NCBI GenBank assembly: GCA_041740495.1
Contig: JBGSLW010000345.1
Location: 1-64,000 of the forward strand
Source of the DNA: JANMEB01 sp041740495
GTDB taxonomy: Bacteria > Planctomycetota > Planctomycetia > Pirellulales > Pirellulaceae
Reading direction: 5' to 3'
DNA length: 64,000 nt
Below, one piece after another: positions 46,467 to 55,053 of the stretch. The notes under the pieces were generated by a model that searched no databases, was not told the DNA's origin, and was given only the letters and a program-made list of their open reading frames with translations. Position 1 is the stretch's first letter. The number at the start of each line of letters is the position of its first letter. The position numbers were made by a program, and so were the translations under genes.

Positions 46467-46564
46467 TTGAGTCTTGAGTCTTGAGTCTTGAGTCTTGAGT
46501 CTTGAGTCTTGAGTCTTGAGTCTTGAGTCTTGAGTCTTGAGTCTTGAATTTTGAATTTTGAATT
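46467..46564. repeat. Heptanucleotide microsatellite: 11 x TTGAGTC then 3 x TTGAATT
   Basis: Fourteen perfect-phase heptamers. The switch from TTGAGTC to TTGAATT happens once, at 46544. It is between the convergent phosphoesterase and ATP-grasp genes, so it is not in a coding frame that I accept. The rest of 46374-46699 has no gene. Confidence 0.95.
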
Positions 46565-46699
46565 TTCAACTCCCCACCCAAACTCTTACGCAAACTTTCC
46601 CCCGATCCCCCCCTTCCTTTTCTTATCTGCGCCAATCTGCGTCCATCTGCGGTCCCTCACTTCTTTACGGCTTTCTGCGCTCCCCGTTTTTGATTCCTT

Positions 46700-47923
46700 C
46701 TATCCCGCGTGCACTTTGACCGTCTGCCCGACATCGTCCAGCATCGAGCGCAGCGTGTCGTAGTCGGGATGCTTCATGCGGATCCAGGCGTTGGCCATGT
46801 AGCCGGCTTCGACCCCCGCGGTCGGCGTGCCGGGCTCGGGAGTGTGCCAGTCGATCAGCCACTCGCCGTAGCGTTCGCGGATGGCATCGAGTCCGCTGTA
46901 TCCGGTAATCCGACCATCCCGCTGCGGGCGAAGGGCGATGATCCCGGTGCTGAAGCGGCGCGAGGTCCGCTGGGTCGGTCGACCATGTACGATCGCCGAA
47001 GCCCACTCGACATACAAATCGATGTCGTTGGCAATGTTATAGAGGTCCCAGGCGCGGACTCCCGGCGGCCGGCAGCCGATTTCGGAAAACCGCAGGCCTT
47101 TCGGGCCGAAAAACCACTCCATATGCGTTGCCGCGGTGCCGATCCCGATCGCGGAGTTGACTGTGCGACCGAGCGCTTTCAGCTCGCCATAGGCCGCTGC
47201 GCTGTCGACCTGGTTGGTGGTGATGAACTGCGGGGAAATCCAGCGCGTTCGCATCGCCTCCAGGACATTCGGGTAATAGTGCGAGACGAATTCGTGCACG
47301 ACCTGCCCGCCGATGGTGAGCGTATCATAAAAGCCCTCGTGCCCCTCGATGAACTCTTCCACCGCGACCTCGCCGCCACGCCCGACATGGGATGCATCGA
47401 GGGCTGAATGCAGCTGCGGGTCGTCGTCGACGCGAGTCGCCCCCGAGGCCCCCGCGCCCGCCCGCGGTTTGACGATCAGCGGATACCCGACTCGCCGGGA
47501 AAACTCGAAGATCGCGTCGCGGTCGCCGCTTCCTAGCGTCTGCGCACAAGGAACGCCGTGCCGCCGCAAGTGTTCCTTCATCAGCGGCTTGTCCCGGCAG
47601 AGCGTCGCCGTCTCGATCGAGATGCCTGGAATCGTACAAGCCGCCCGCACCTCGGCGACCGGCAAGATATGCGCTTCGACCGTCGCCTCCAGTCGATCGA
47701 CGTAGATTTTGCTCTGAATAAATCGGACGGCCTGAGTCATCGCCCCCACATCGCAGACACTGGGGACTTGGATGTAGTCCAATAGCCAGTCCTGCAGCTG
47801 GCCGTCGAGCTGCTCTTTGGGCGACTCGCCAATCGCCACCACCGTCGCCCCGACTTGTTTCAGCCCGCGCACAAACTCCCGCTGATTCGCGGGAAACGAG
47901 GGTTCGACGAAAATCACCTGCAT
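46700..47923 (-). CDS. ATP-grasp carboxylate ligase, paralogue 1
   Basis: 407 residues from the ATG at 47923 (MQVIFVEPSFPANQREF); upstream in-frame starts would add a region not shared by the two paralogues. ATP-grasp enzymes activate a carboxylate as acyl phosphate and join it to an amine or thiol. The N-terminal Rossmann-like part (LKQVGATVVAIGESP) is followed by the ATP-binding YPLIVKPRAGAGASGATR, AVEEFIEGHEGFYDTL and the metal site RFSEIGCRPPG. The acyl acceptor cannot be told. It is divergent from paralogue 2, and hexamer repeats fill the spacer. Confidence 0.82.
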   Translation of the reverse strand: MQVIFVEPSFPANQREFVRGLKQVGATVVAIGESPKEQLDGQLQDWLLDYIQVPSVCDVGAMTQAVRFIQSKIYVDRLEATVEAHILPVAEVRAACTIPGISIETATLCRDKPLMKEHLRRHGVPCAQTLGSGDRDAIFEFSRRVGYPLIVKPRAGAGASGATRVDDDPQLHSALDASHVGRGGEVAVEEFIEGHEGFYDTLTIGGQVVHEFVSHYYPNVLEAMRTRWISPQFITTNQVDSAAAYGELKALGRTVNSAIGIGTAATHMEWFFGPKGLRFSEIGCRPPGVRAWDLYNIANDIDLYVEWASAIVHGRPTQRTSRRFSTGIIALRPQRDGRITGYSGLDAIRERYGEWLIDWHTPEPGTPTAGVEAGYMANAWIRMKHPDYDTLRSMLDDVGQTVKVHAG

Positions 47924-48042
47924 CGCTGCGTTCCCAAGAAAGGTAGGTTCGATTATCGTTACCGCTTGTGCGACGGGCAATGGTGTTCATGATGGATTTG
48001 GCCCGTCATAGATCTGGTGGCCTTTTCTCCCGTTGTTTCCCC

Positions 48043-48150
48043 GTACTCGTACTCGTACTCGTACTCGTACTCGTACTCAGTGAAACGGTACTCGTAATCG
48101 ATTGCGGCTTGAGGCGGGAATTACGCGAGTACGAGTACGAGTAGGAGTAC
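48043..48150. repeat. Facing hexamer arrays (GTACTC)6 and (GAGTAC)4
   Basis: Six copies of GTACTC at 48043-48078, one more at 48088-48093, then four inverted units GAGTAC (one reads GAGTAG) at 48127-48150. They can form a long hairpin in the 243-base spacer between two divergent ATP-grasp genes, next to both start regions. Confidence 0.9.
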
Positions 48151-48166
48151 GGATCAATAAACATCT

Positions 48167-49387
48167 ATGAAAAATGTCATCTTCGTCGCGCCGTATTTCT
48201 TAGACGCCACCGAGCGGTTTATCGCCGCGGCGGCGAGTTTACCGGGTGTGCGGCTCGGTCTGGTCAGTTGCGACGCGGAAGCGAAACTGAAACCGGGAAT
48301 CCGCTCGAGGTTGGCCTGTCATTACGCGGTGCCGTCGCTCGAGACCGATGACCTGCTCCGCGGCGTCCTGGCGCTCCGCCAGCAATTGGGAGGCGCCGAT
48401 TGCCTTTTGGGGATGCTGGAGCAAATCCAAGTCGGCCTGGGCGAGATTCGCGATCGACTGGGGATCCCGGGCATGGGGGCCGAAGTCGCCCACAACTTCC
48501 GCGACAAATCGCGAATGAAGAATGTCCTGCGAAATGCCGGGATCCCGTGCGCACGGCATCGCCTGGCGGCGGATGAAGCGACGGCGCTGGAATTCTCTCG
48601 CGAGGTCGGCTTTCCCATCGTGGTCAAACCCCCCGATGGGGCCGGGGCCAAAGGAACTTTTCGCTGCGAGAACGTCGACCAATTGCTGGGGGCCGTTCGC
48701 AGCCTGCGTCCCACGCCGCAGCAGCCCGCGTTGTTAGAAGAGTTTATCACGGGGATCGAACATTCGTATGACAGCGTCTTCGTCGGAGGTCGCTCGGTCT
48801 GGTATTCCATTTCGCACTATTTTCCCGGCCCCCTGGAAGTCCTCCGCGAGCCGTGGATTCAGTGGTGCGTGATCATTCCGCGCGAGTCACTGCATCCTCG
48901 CTACGAAGCGATTGTCGAGTGCGGGCCGCGGGCGATCGCCGCGCTCGGCTTGCGGACCGGCCTCAGTCACCTGGAATGGTTCCGTCGTCCGGACGGTTCG
49001 ATCGCAGTTTCCGAAGTCGGCGCCCGCCCCCCCGGCGCGCAATTCACGTCGCTGCTTTCCTACGCCCACGACTTCGATTTCTACCAAGGCTGGGCCGAGC
49101 TGCTGATCTTTGAACGGTTTGCGCCCCCCGAACGCAAGTACGCTTGCGGGGCGGCGTATCTCCGCGGAATGGGGCAGGGGAGAATCGCTCACGTGCACGG
49201 AGTCGCCGAGGTCGCGGCGGAAATGGGCTCGGTGATCGTAGAAGCCAAGCTGCCACAAACCGGACAAAACCCCTCCAGCTCGTACGAAGGGGATGGGTAC
49301 ATCATCGTGCGCCACCCGGAAACTCGCGTCGTTGAGGAGGCGCTGGAGAAGATCATCCAGCGAATACGGGTCGAAGTCGCGGGGTGA
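48167..49387 (+). CDS. ATP-grasp carboxylate ligase, paralogue 2
   Basis: 406 residues from the ATG at 48167 (MKNVIFVAPYFLDATERF). Same architecture as its neighbours: N-terminal alpha/beta domain, ATP-binding FPIVVKPPDGAGAKGTFR at about residue 148, EEFITGIEHSYDSVFVGG, and the metal-binding VSEVGARPPGAQFTS at about 283. The Glu and Arg of the ExGxRPPG motif are shared by all three paralogues, where PurK and biotin carboxylase have an Asn in the middle. A Shine-Dalgarno sequence is weak. Role probably in amide or peptide bond formation. Confidence 0.83.
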   Translation: MKNVIFVAPYFLDATERFIAAAASLPGVRLGLVSCDAEAKLKPGIRSRLACHYAVPSLETDDLLRGVLALRQQLGGADCLLGMLEQIQVGLGEIRDRLGIPGMGAEVAHNFRDKSRMKNVLRNAGIPCARHRLAADEATALEFSREVGFPIVVKPPDGAGAKGTFRCENVDQLLGAVRSLRPTPQQPALLEEFITGIEHSYDSVFVGGRSVWYSISHYFPGPLEVLREPWIQWCVIIPRESLHPRYEAIVECGPRAIAALGLRTGLSHLEWFRRPDGSIAVSEVGARPPGAQFTSLLSYAHDFDFYQGWAELLIFERFAPPERKYACGAAYLRGMGQGRIAHVHGVAEVAAEMGSVIVEAKLPQTGQNPSSSYEGDGYIIVRHPETRVVEEALEKIIQRIRVEVAG

Positions 49388-49720
49388 AATCGCTCCTCCA
49401 ACTTCATTGCGATATGGTGTACACACATACACTATGTTGACGTTGGTTCCACTTTCACAATGCCCCTCGGAATAATGCAGTATTCCTTTTCACCCTCCCG
49501 CGGGGAGGATCGGACGCACGATGCGGCCGGGGAGGGCCAATCTTGCGCTCCGTGGCGACAGCATTTTGCAGCCGCTCTCCGCCCGCATCCTTGCGGGCGG
49601 CTCTCCCCTCGAAGACGGGGGAGAGTGAATTTCGGTCCGTGGATTATAGTAGTATGCAGTGAACGTTGAGCCTCCGGGACAAGACTTACGGCAGCGCTTT
49701 CTCTATCAACTCGAATCTCC
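49388..49720. other. Spacer between ATP-grasp paralogues 2 and 3
   Basis: 333 bases without a gene. It contains a palindrome CCTCCCGCGGGGAGG at 49494-49508 and hairpins around 49576-49625 (CCGCCCGCA / TGCGGGCGG). No clear promoter or Shine-Dalgarno sequence for paralogue 3 was seen. Confidence 0.6.
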
Positions 49721-50938
49721 ATGAACGTCTTGATGTTTTCTCCCGGCTTTCCTTACGAGCAGCCGTTTTTCACGCGCGGGTTGCGGCGGCAGGGGGCGAA
49801 CGTGATCGGCGTGGGGGATCAGCCCGCGCACGACGTGTCCCCGATGGCCCGCGAAGCCTTGGCCGATTACTGGCAGATCGGCTCGTTCAGCGACGAAGAA
49901 CAAGTGCTTGAGCAAATCGTCGACCGCGCACGGCATGTGCGGATCGACCAGGTCGAATCGACGTGGGAGCCGCTGATGACCCTCGCCGCCAAGCTGCGGG
50001 CCCGCTTGGGACTCGCTGGGATGACGCTCGAGGAGACGATCCCCTTCCGCGATAAGGAAGTGATGAAACGGATGCTCGATCGGCACGGGATCCGGACTCC
50101 GCGGCATGCCAGTTCGACCAGCGCCGACGGAGTCCGCCAGGCCGCCGCGGCGATCGGTTATCCGATCTGCGTCAAGCCGATTGCGGGGGCGGGGTCCGCC
50201 GACACGTTCCGGGTGGAGAACGAGCGCGAACTAGAAGACGTGCTGCCGCAGCTGCGGCATGTCCCCGAGGTGAGCGTGGAGGAGTTCATCGAGGGGGAGG
50301 AGTATACGTTCGACACAATCTGCATCGACGGGGAGATCCGCTACTACAACATTTCCTGGTACCGTCCCAATCCCCTGGTGCAACGGCAACATCAATGGAT
50401 CAGCCCGCAGACGATGGCGTTGCGGAACCCGGACGATCCGAAGCTCGCGGGGGGGCGGGCCTTGGGTGCGGCGGTCCTCAAGGCTCTGGGGTTTCGCACC
50501 GGCTTCACCCATATGGAGTGGTTCCGCAAGTCGAACGGCGAAGCGGTCTTCGGGGAAATCGCCGCGCGACCCCCTGGGGCCAGTTCGGTCGATATCATGA
50601 ACTTCGCCAGCGACGTCGACTTGTACGAGGGCTGGGCCGAGGCGGTCCTGCATCGCCGGTTCAGCATACCGCTGGAGCGAAAATACAACGCCGCGCATAT
50701 CTTCAAACGGGCCCAGGGGGAGGGGCGGGTCCAGCGGATCACCGGCCTGGAGAGCTTGCTGGCCGATTATGGCCCCCAGATTTGCACGATCGACCTGCTG
50801 CCGATCGGGGCCCCCCGGCGCAACTGGAAGCAAACCCTCCGCTCCGATGGGATGGTGATCATTCGCCATCCCGACTTGGCCACCGCCTGCGAAATTGCGG
50901 ATCAGGTCGGGATCCGCTTGCAGATGTATGCGAGTTAG
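49721..50938 (+). CDS. ATP-grasp carboxylate ligase, paralogue 3
   Basis: 405 residues from the ATG at 49721 (MNVLMFSPGFPYEQPFF). ATP-binding segment YPICVKPIAGAGSADTFR, then SVEEFIEGEEYTFDTICIDG and the metal site FGEIAARPPGASSVDIM. RDKEVMKRMLDRHGIRTPRH is the hinge also present in the other two (RDKPLMKEHLRRHGVPC, RDKSRMKNVLRNAGIPC). It is most like a plain family member. Upstream of the acyltransferase and carrier-protein genes on the same strand, which suggests a shared pathway. Confidence 0.83.
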   Translation: MNVLMFSPGFPYEQPFFTRGLRRQGANVIGVGDQPAHDVSPMAREALADYWQIGSFSDEEQVLEQIVDRARHVRIDQVESTWEPLMTLAAKLRARLGLAGMTLEETIPFRDKEVMKRMLDRHGIRTPRHASSTSADGVRQAAAAIGYPICVKPIAGAGSADTFRVENERELEDVLPQLRHVPEVSVEEFIEGEEYTFDTICIDGEIRYYNISWYRPNPLVQRQHQWISPQTMALRNPDDPKLAGGRALGAAVLKALGFRTGFTHMEWFRKSNGEAVFGEIAARPPGASSVDIMNFASDVDLYEGWAEAVLHRRFSIPLERKYNAAHIFKRAQGEGRVQRITGLESLLADYGPQICTIDLLPIGAPRRNWKQTLRSDGMVIIRHPDLATACEIADQVGIRLQMYAS

Positions 50939-50973
50939 AGCCGATCTCAAAACTCGCTGATCCCCACACCCTG

Positions 50974-51000
50974 CCCTCTCCCCCGCAGCGGGGGAGAGGG
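50974..51000. terminator. Near-perfect 13-bp palindrome downstream of ATP-grasp 3
   Basis: CCCTCTCCCCCGC, A, GCGGGGGAGAGGG. It is 36 bases after the stop codon at 50938. No U-tract follows; it may be one of the dispersed GC-rich palindromes acting as an end structure. Confidence 0.45.
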
Positions 51001-51154
51001 TTATGGGATAGGCTCTTTCCCGGTACGCAAACGCATACACTTGCAACCTTCACCTTGAGTAACGATGATCTTCTAAAGGCCGATTTGCGATCAACTTTCG
51101 CGTTGAATTGAAAACGGTTTCGATTTGATTTCTCTGTCCTCGTCCCGGAGAGCC

Positions 51155-51847
51155 ATGTCGAACAACACGTCAAGTCGTTTGAAACGTGGGATCCGACACG
51201 CTATCGTTCTGGTCGCCATGGTATTGGTGTCGCCGATGATTCTCATGGCGCAACTGGAGAAATGGCTTCAATGGGGCGAGTGGTGGTTTGTCGCCTTTTC
51301 CGAAATGTTGAGCCAAATCCCCGGCCGAACCGGCGCTGCTTTGCGCTTGGGTTACTATCGCGGAACATTGAACCGATGCGGGTTCAATGTCTACTTTGGC
51401 TTTGGAACCAAAATCAACCACCGAACGGCGGAAATTGCCCAAGGTGTGGTCATCGGGTCACATTGCAATATCGGAACAGTAACGCTGGGCGAAGGGGTCT
51501 TGGTCGGATCGCGCGTTTGTCTTTTGAGTGGGGGTCGGCAACACGACCACACGGGAGACAATGAAAGGCTGGAGCACGGCGCACCCTATTTTGTCAGAAT
51601 TCATATTGGCCCGCGGACTTGGCTGGGCGAGGGAGCCATCGTGATGGCCGATGTCGGCGGTCGGAGCACCGTCGCGGCAGGCAGCGTGGTCTTTCGGCCG
51701 ATTCCTGAAGGCGTCATGGCCATGGGGAACCCCGCCCGAGTTGTTTCGCGAGATTTCTCCGTGCCCGCCATTCCGAAAGACCGGGCGGACGGTCAGCCGA
51801 TTCCGTCCATCGTGGGAGCCGTGTCTCCAAAGATCGATTCACCCTGA
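51155..51847 (+). CDS. Hexapeptide-repeat acyltransferase (LbH fold)
   Basis: 230 residues from the ATG at 51155 (CGGAGAG upstream). A hydrophobic N-terminal segment (HAIVLVAMVLVSPMILMAQL) is followed by left-handed beta-helix repeats: QGVVIGSHCNIGTVTLGEGV, LVGSRVCLLSG, IHIGPRTWLGEGAIVM, TVAAGSVVFRPIPEGVMAMG. Such enzymes use acyl-CoA or acyl-ACP to acylate sugars or other surface molecules (WcaF/LacA group). It ends 14 bases before the first copy of the 135-bp element and points the same way as the genes after it. Confidence 0.85.
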   Translation: MSNNTSSRLKRGIRHAIVLVAMVLVSPMILMAQLEKWLQWGEWWFVAFSEMLSQIPGRTGAALRLGYYRGTLNRCGFNVYFGFGTKINHRTAEIAQGVVIGSHCNIGTVTLGEGVLVGSRVCLLSGGRQHDHTGDNERLEHGAPYFVRIHIGPRTWLGEGAIVMADVGGRSTVAAGSVVFRPIPEGVMAMGNPARVVSRDFSVPAIPKDRADGQPIPSIVGAVSPKIDSP

Positions 51848-51861
51848 TTGGCAAGTGGAAA

Positions 51862-51996
51862 AGTAAGCGTTCACGGGGCGAACAACCGAATGGTTCACTT
51901 GGAGGGGGTCAGACCCATTTTTCGGAGTTAGCGTACCTTGCAGATTGCCCTTTCAAGCCGAAACATGCGTCAGACCCCCGGCGCGTGAACGGTTAC
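51862..51996 (+). mobile_element. 135-bp palindromic MITE-like element, left copy
   Basis: Ends are inverted copies of each other: GTAAGCGTTCACG at the left and CGTGAACGGTTAC at the right. A second nested inverted pair, GGGGGTCAGACCCATTTTTC and its partner around CATGCGTCAGACCCCC, makes the whole element an imperfect palindrome. It is matched by an inverted copy at 58231-58365 of the same length, with five mismatches by my count. No open frame inside. The SGNH-like gene starts 12 bases after it, so it may affect that gene's expression. Confidence 0.85.
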
Positions 51997-52008
51997 AGTG
52001 GAATACCC

Positions 52009-53007
52009 ATGGACAAGACTCGACTGAAACCGATTCGATACGGCCGCCCCGTATTAGGATTGTTAACCGTAGTGACGTTGTTGCTGGTCCTGCAAATCCC
52101 CATCGTTCCGAAAGAGCCTCCTATGTCACCCAAGTCCAATCGCGTTCCCGACTGGAGCAATTATTCCAGCGCGTCGCCGGGCGGCCGACTCCGGCTGCTT
52201 TTCATCCACCATTCCTGTGGCGGTCAATGGCTGGCGCCGCTGGGAACCAATCAGGGCCGCCAGAGTATTTACGAAAGTTCGGACAAGGGCGGAGGCTTGC
52301 GTCCGGCATTGGAGGAACAAGGCTACGAAATCCATGAGGCCTCGTATGGAAGCCGCGTCGGCGATCGGACCGATCTGTTTGATTGGTGGCCGAAATTCCG
52401 AGATCAGATGCCGCAAATTCTCCAATGTGCCCACCAAGACGAGGTCTACTCCAACGGCGAGTCGAATCAGATTGTGGTCTTCAAATCGTGTTTTCCGAAC
52501 AGCTTTTTCGTGGGGGAGGGAAAGTCACCTGGGAATCCGCTTGGTCCTGAATTGACTGTGGCGAATGCCCAGGCGGCGTATCGGGAGCTGTTGCCCCTGT
52601 TCGAAAACCAACCGCAGACGCTGTTCGTCGTGGTTACGGCCCCGCCGTTGGTCCTCGAGTCGATTCCGCTGTACAAATCGCTTGCCAAATGGCTTTTGGG
52701 TCGGCCCAGTCTCAGCCGTTCCGGGGTTTTCGCCCGGAAATTCAACAACTGGCTCAAGGATCCCGAGACCGGTTGGTTGGCAAATTATTCCCAGAAAAAT
52801 GTAGCCGTTTTCGACTATTTCGACGTTTTGACGGAGGATGGGAAATCCAACTTCTTGCGTTTCCCGTCCGGCCCAAGAAAAATGGACAATCACCCGAGTT
52901 CGGCCGGCAACCAACGTGCCACCGAAGCGTTTATTCCTTTCCTGAACCAAGCCGTCCGACGATCGGGACTGGTTCAACTGCCTCATCTTCAACCCTCACC
53001 CCAGTAA
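52009..53007 (+). CDS. Secreted SGNH-like hydrolase
   Basis: 332 residues from the ATG at 52009. One N-terminal hydrophobic helix (VLGLLTVVTLLLVLQIPIV). The sequence LFIHHSCGGQWLAPLG with GGGLRPALEEQGYEIHEA, GDRTDLFDWWPKF and IVVFKSCFPNS resembles a group of SGNH-type proteins found near surface-polysaccharide genes; MDNHPSSAGNQ supplies the DXXH pair and HHS the Ser. I infer esterase or acyl-transfer activity at the membrane. The codon use and spacing suggest it belongs with the following carrier-protein genes, although a 214-base gap separates them. Confidence 0.6.
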   Translation: MDKTRLKPIRYGRPVLGLLTVVTLLLVLQIPIVPKEPPMSPKSNRVPDWSNYSSASPGGRLRLLFIHHSCGGQWLAPLGTNQGRQSIYESSDKGGGLRPALEEQGYEIHEASYGSRVGDRTDLFDWWPKFRDQMPQILQCAHQDEVYSNGESNQIVVFKSCFPNSFFVGEGKSPGNPLGPELTVANAQAAYRELLPLFENQPQTLFVVVTAPPLVLESIPLYKSLAKWLLGRPSLSRSGVFARKFNNWLKDPETGWLANYSQKNVAVFDYFDVLTEDGKSNFLRFPSGPRKMDNHPSSAGNQRATEAFIPFLNQAVRRSGLVQLPHLQPSPQ

Positions 53008-53221
53008 GTCATGTCGGTTGGATATCGATAGCGCCGAACGCAATTGCGATCGGAATCGGATCCCTTGTCTCGTGGTGCGTCTCGGCCGATGGAGGCCTGA
53101 ATGCACACCGCGATTCGATCAGGCGATCTCCGGCACACGGATCGAGCCGTAACATCTTTTCCCGCTTTCCCTTCCAGCTGCCTCACCTCTCAATTCGCCT
53201 CGTCATCGGTAGGAGTAATTC

Positions 53222-53476
53222 GTGGATCCATGCTCGCGCATTCGACAATTTTTGACCGAGAATTTCTTGTACGGCGCCGGCGAAACACTGACGGATGACA
53301 ACGCATCGCTGGTGCAATCCGGGATCGTGGACTCGACCGGTATCCTGGAACTCGTCGCGTTCGTGGAAGAATCGTTCGAGATGCGGGTCCGCGACGAAGA
53401 GATCATTCCAGCCAACTTCGATTCGGTGAACCAGATTCTCATGTTCGTCCAGCGCAAATCCGCCGTAACCGCCTAA
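53222..53476 (+). CDS. Acyl carrier protein
   Basis: 84 residues starting at the GTG at 53222, chosen because AGGAG lies 7-8 bases upstream. The phosphopantetheine Ser is in GIVDSTGILELVAFVEESF, and the acidic helix EEIIPANFDSVNQILMFVQ is normal for a carrier protein. Carrier proteins with a DSTG motif of this kind occur, as I recall, next to AMP ligases and asparagine synthases in surface-polymer clusters. It precedes the ligase by 32 bases and should carry the acyl or aminoacyl group activated by it. Confidence 0.88.
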   Translation: MDPCSRIRQFLTENFLYGAGETLTDDNASLVQSGIVDSTGILELVAFVEESFEMRVRDEEIIPANFDSVNQILMFVQRKSAVTA

Positions 53477-53508
53477 GCGCTTTTGGGCAATCCGGCCGGA
53501 AGGACGAT

Positions 53509-55044
53509 ATGCAGCTGGTCCAGGACTATCTCGAGCAAAGTGCCGAACGGAACCCAGACAAGATCGCTCTGGTCTGCGATGGCCAGCGGTATTCCTACGC
53601 AGCGATCGACACGCTGGCGAATCGGCTGGCGAACGTGCTGCTCGCTCATGGCGTTGACCGTGGGGATCGCGTGGTTCTCTTGCTTCCCAATGGCCTGGAA
53701 TTGGCGATTGGCATATTCGGCGTGTTGAAGGCGGGCGCCGTTTTTGTGGTGCTCCACAGCTCCATGAAATTTGACAAAGTCCAGCGGATCGCGGCGGACT
53801 GCGGAGCGGTGGCGATGTTGGCCTCGACCAGGGACCGTGCGTCGGCGGCCTGGATCAAGGATAACGTCCCCTCGTTGAAGCGGGTGATGTTGATGGACGA
53901 TTCGGGACAACCCTCGGGGCCCGACGACCCGAGGTTTCTCCGCTGGACCGATCTGTCAATAGCGGCGTCGTCGGAACGTCCGCACCGCAAAACGATCGAT
54001 CGAGATTTGGCTTTTTTGGTCTATACCTCGGGGAGCAGTGGCGTCGCCAAGGGGGTGATGTCGGCGCATGCCAACGTGACCTTCGCGGTGGAGTCGATAA
54101 CGACGTATCTCGAAAACGTCGCGGACGACGTCCTCCTCTGCGCGCTGCCGATGTCGTTCAGCTACGGGCTGTACCAGCTGTTCATGATGTTGCAGGTAGG
54201 CGCCACCCTGGTGCTCGAACGATCCTTTGCGTTTCCAGCCCATTTTCTCCAGTTGATGGAGCGGGAGGGGGTGACGGGACTGCCCGGAGTTCCCACCTTG
54301 TTCAGTATCTTACTGGAAACGGACACCTCGCCCTACGATTGCAGCCGATTGCGGTACATCACGAATGCCGGGGCCGCATTGAATACGACTCTGATCTCGC
54401 GGCTGCGCGAACGGTTTCCGCGCGCGCAACTCTATTCGATGTACGGATTGACGGAAACCAAGCGGACGTTGTACTTGCCCCCTGCCGAACTCGATCGCCG
54501 GCCCGAATCGGTCGGAATCGCCATCCCGGGGACCGAAGTCTGGCTGGTCGACGAGGACGATCAACGGTTGGGAGCCAACCAAGTCGGAGAGCTGGTAGTA
54601 CGCGGCGGCCATGTGATGCGAGGATATTGGAACGATCCGGTCGGCACCGCGCGTCGTTTTCGGCCCGGTCCGCTCCCCGGGGAATTTGTGTGTTATAGCG
54701 GGGACCTGTTCCGCCGGGATGACGAAGGTTTCTATTACTTCGTCAGCCGCAAAGACGACATCCTCAAATGCCGTGGAGAAAAAGTTGCGCCGAAGGAAAT
54801 CGAGGAAGTCCTGTGCCGCATGGCGGACGTCTTCGAAGCGGCGGTGATCGGCGTCCCCGACCCGACACTCGGACAGGCGATCAAGGCCTTTGTTGTCCGC
54901 CGGACAGCTGCCTTGACGGACAATGACGTGCTGCGGCATTGTCGGGCGCATCTCGAAGATTTCATGATCCCGCGCGAAATTGTGTTCGTGACGGAACTCC
55001 CCAAAAACGCCAACGGCAAGATTCAAAAGTCACTTCTGCAGTGA
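53509..55044 (+). CDS. AMP-forming acyl/aryl-acid ligase
   Basis: 511 residues from the ATG at 53509 (GGAAGG upstream). ANL-superfamily motifs: YTSGSSGVAKGVM (P-loop), YSMYGLTETKR, YSGDLFRRDDEGFYYFVSRK with the hinge, KCRGEKVAPKEIEEVL, and the catalytic Lys in NGKIQK near the end. It activates a carboxylate as the AMP ester and transfers it to a thiol, here most likely the carrier protein next to it, as in D-alanine ligation or aryl-acid systems. It resembles exosortase-linked ligases, but no exosortase gene is in view. Substrate unknown. Confidence 0.88.
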   Translation: MQLVQDYLEQSAERNPDKIALVCDGQRYSYAAIDTLANRLANVLLAHGVDRGDRVVLLLPNGLELAIGIFGVLKAGAVFVVLHSSMKFDKVQRIAADCGAVAMLASTRDRASAAWIKDNVPSLKRVMLMDDSGQPSGPDDPRFLRWTDLSIAASSERPHRKTIDRDLAFLVYTSGSSGVAKGVMSAHANVTFAVESITTYLENVADDVLLCALPMSFSYGLYQLFMMLQVGATLVLERSFAFPAHFLQLMEREGVTGLPGVPTLFSILLETDTSPYDCSRLRYITNAGAALNTTLISRLRERFPRAQLYSMYGLTETKRTLYLPPAELDRRPESVGIAIPGTEVWLVDEDDQRLGANQVGELVVRGGHVMRGYWNDPVGTARRFRPGPLPGEFVCYSGDLFRRDDEGFYYFVSRKDDILKCRGEKVAPKEIEEVLCRMADVFEAAVIGVPDPTLGQAIKAFVVRRTAALTDNDVLRHCRAHLEDFMIPREIVFVTELPKNANGKIQKSLLQ

Positions 55045-55053
55045 TGCGATCGA

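Noticed and set aside
51862..51996. 135-bp element as a riboswitch or attenuator of the SGNH-like gene
   Set aside because: An inverted copy exists at 58231-58365 after the last gene, where a leader would make no sense; a mobile element explains both copies.
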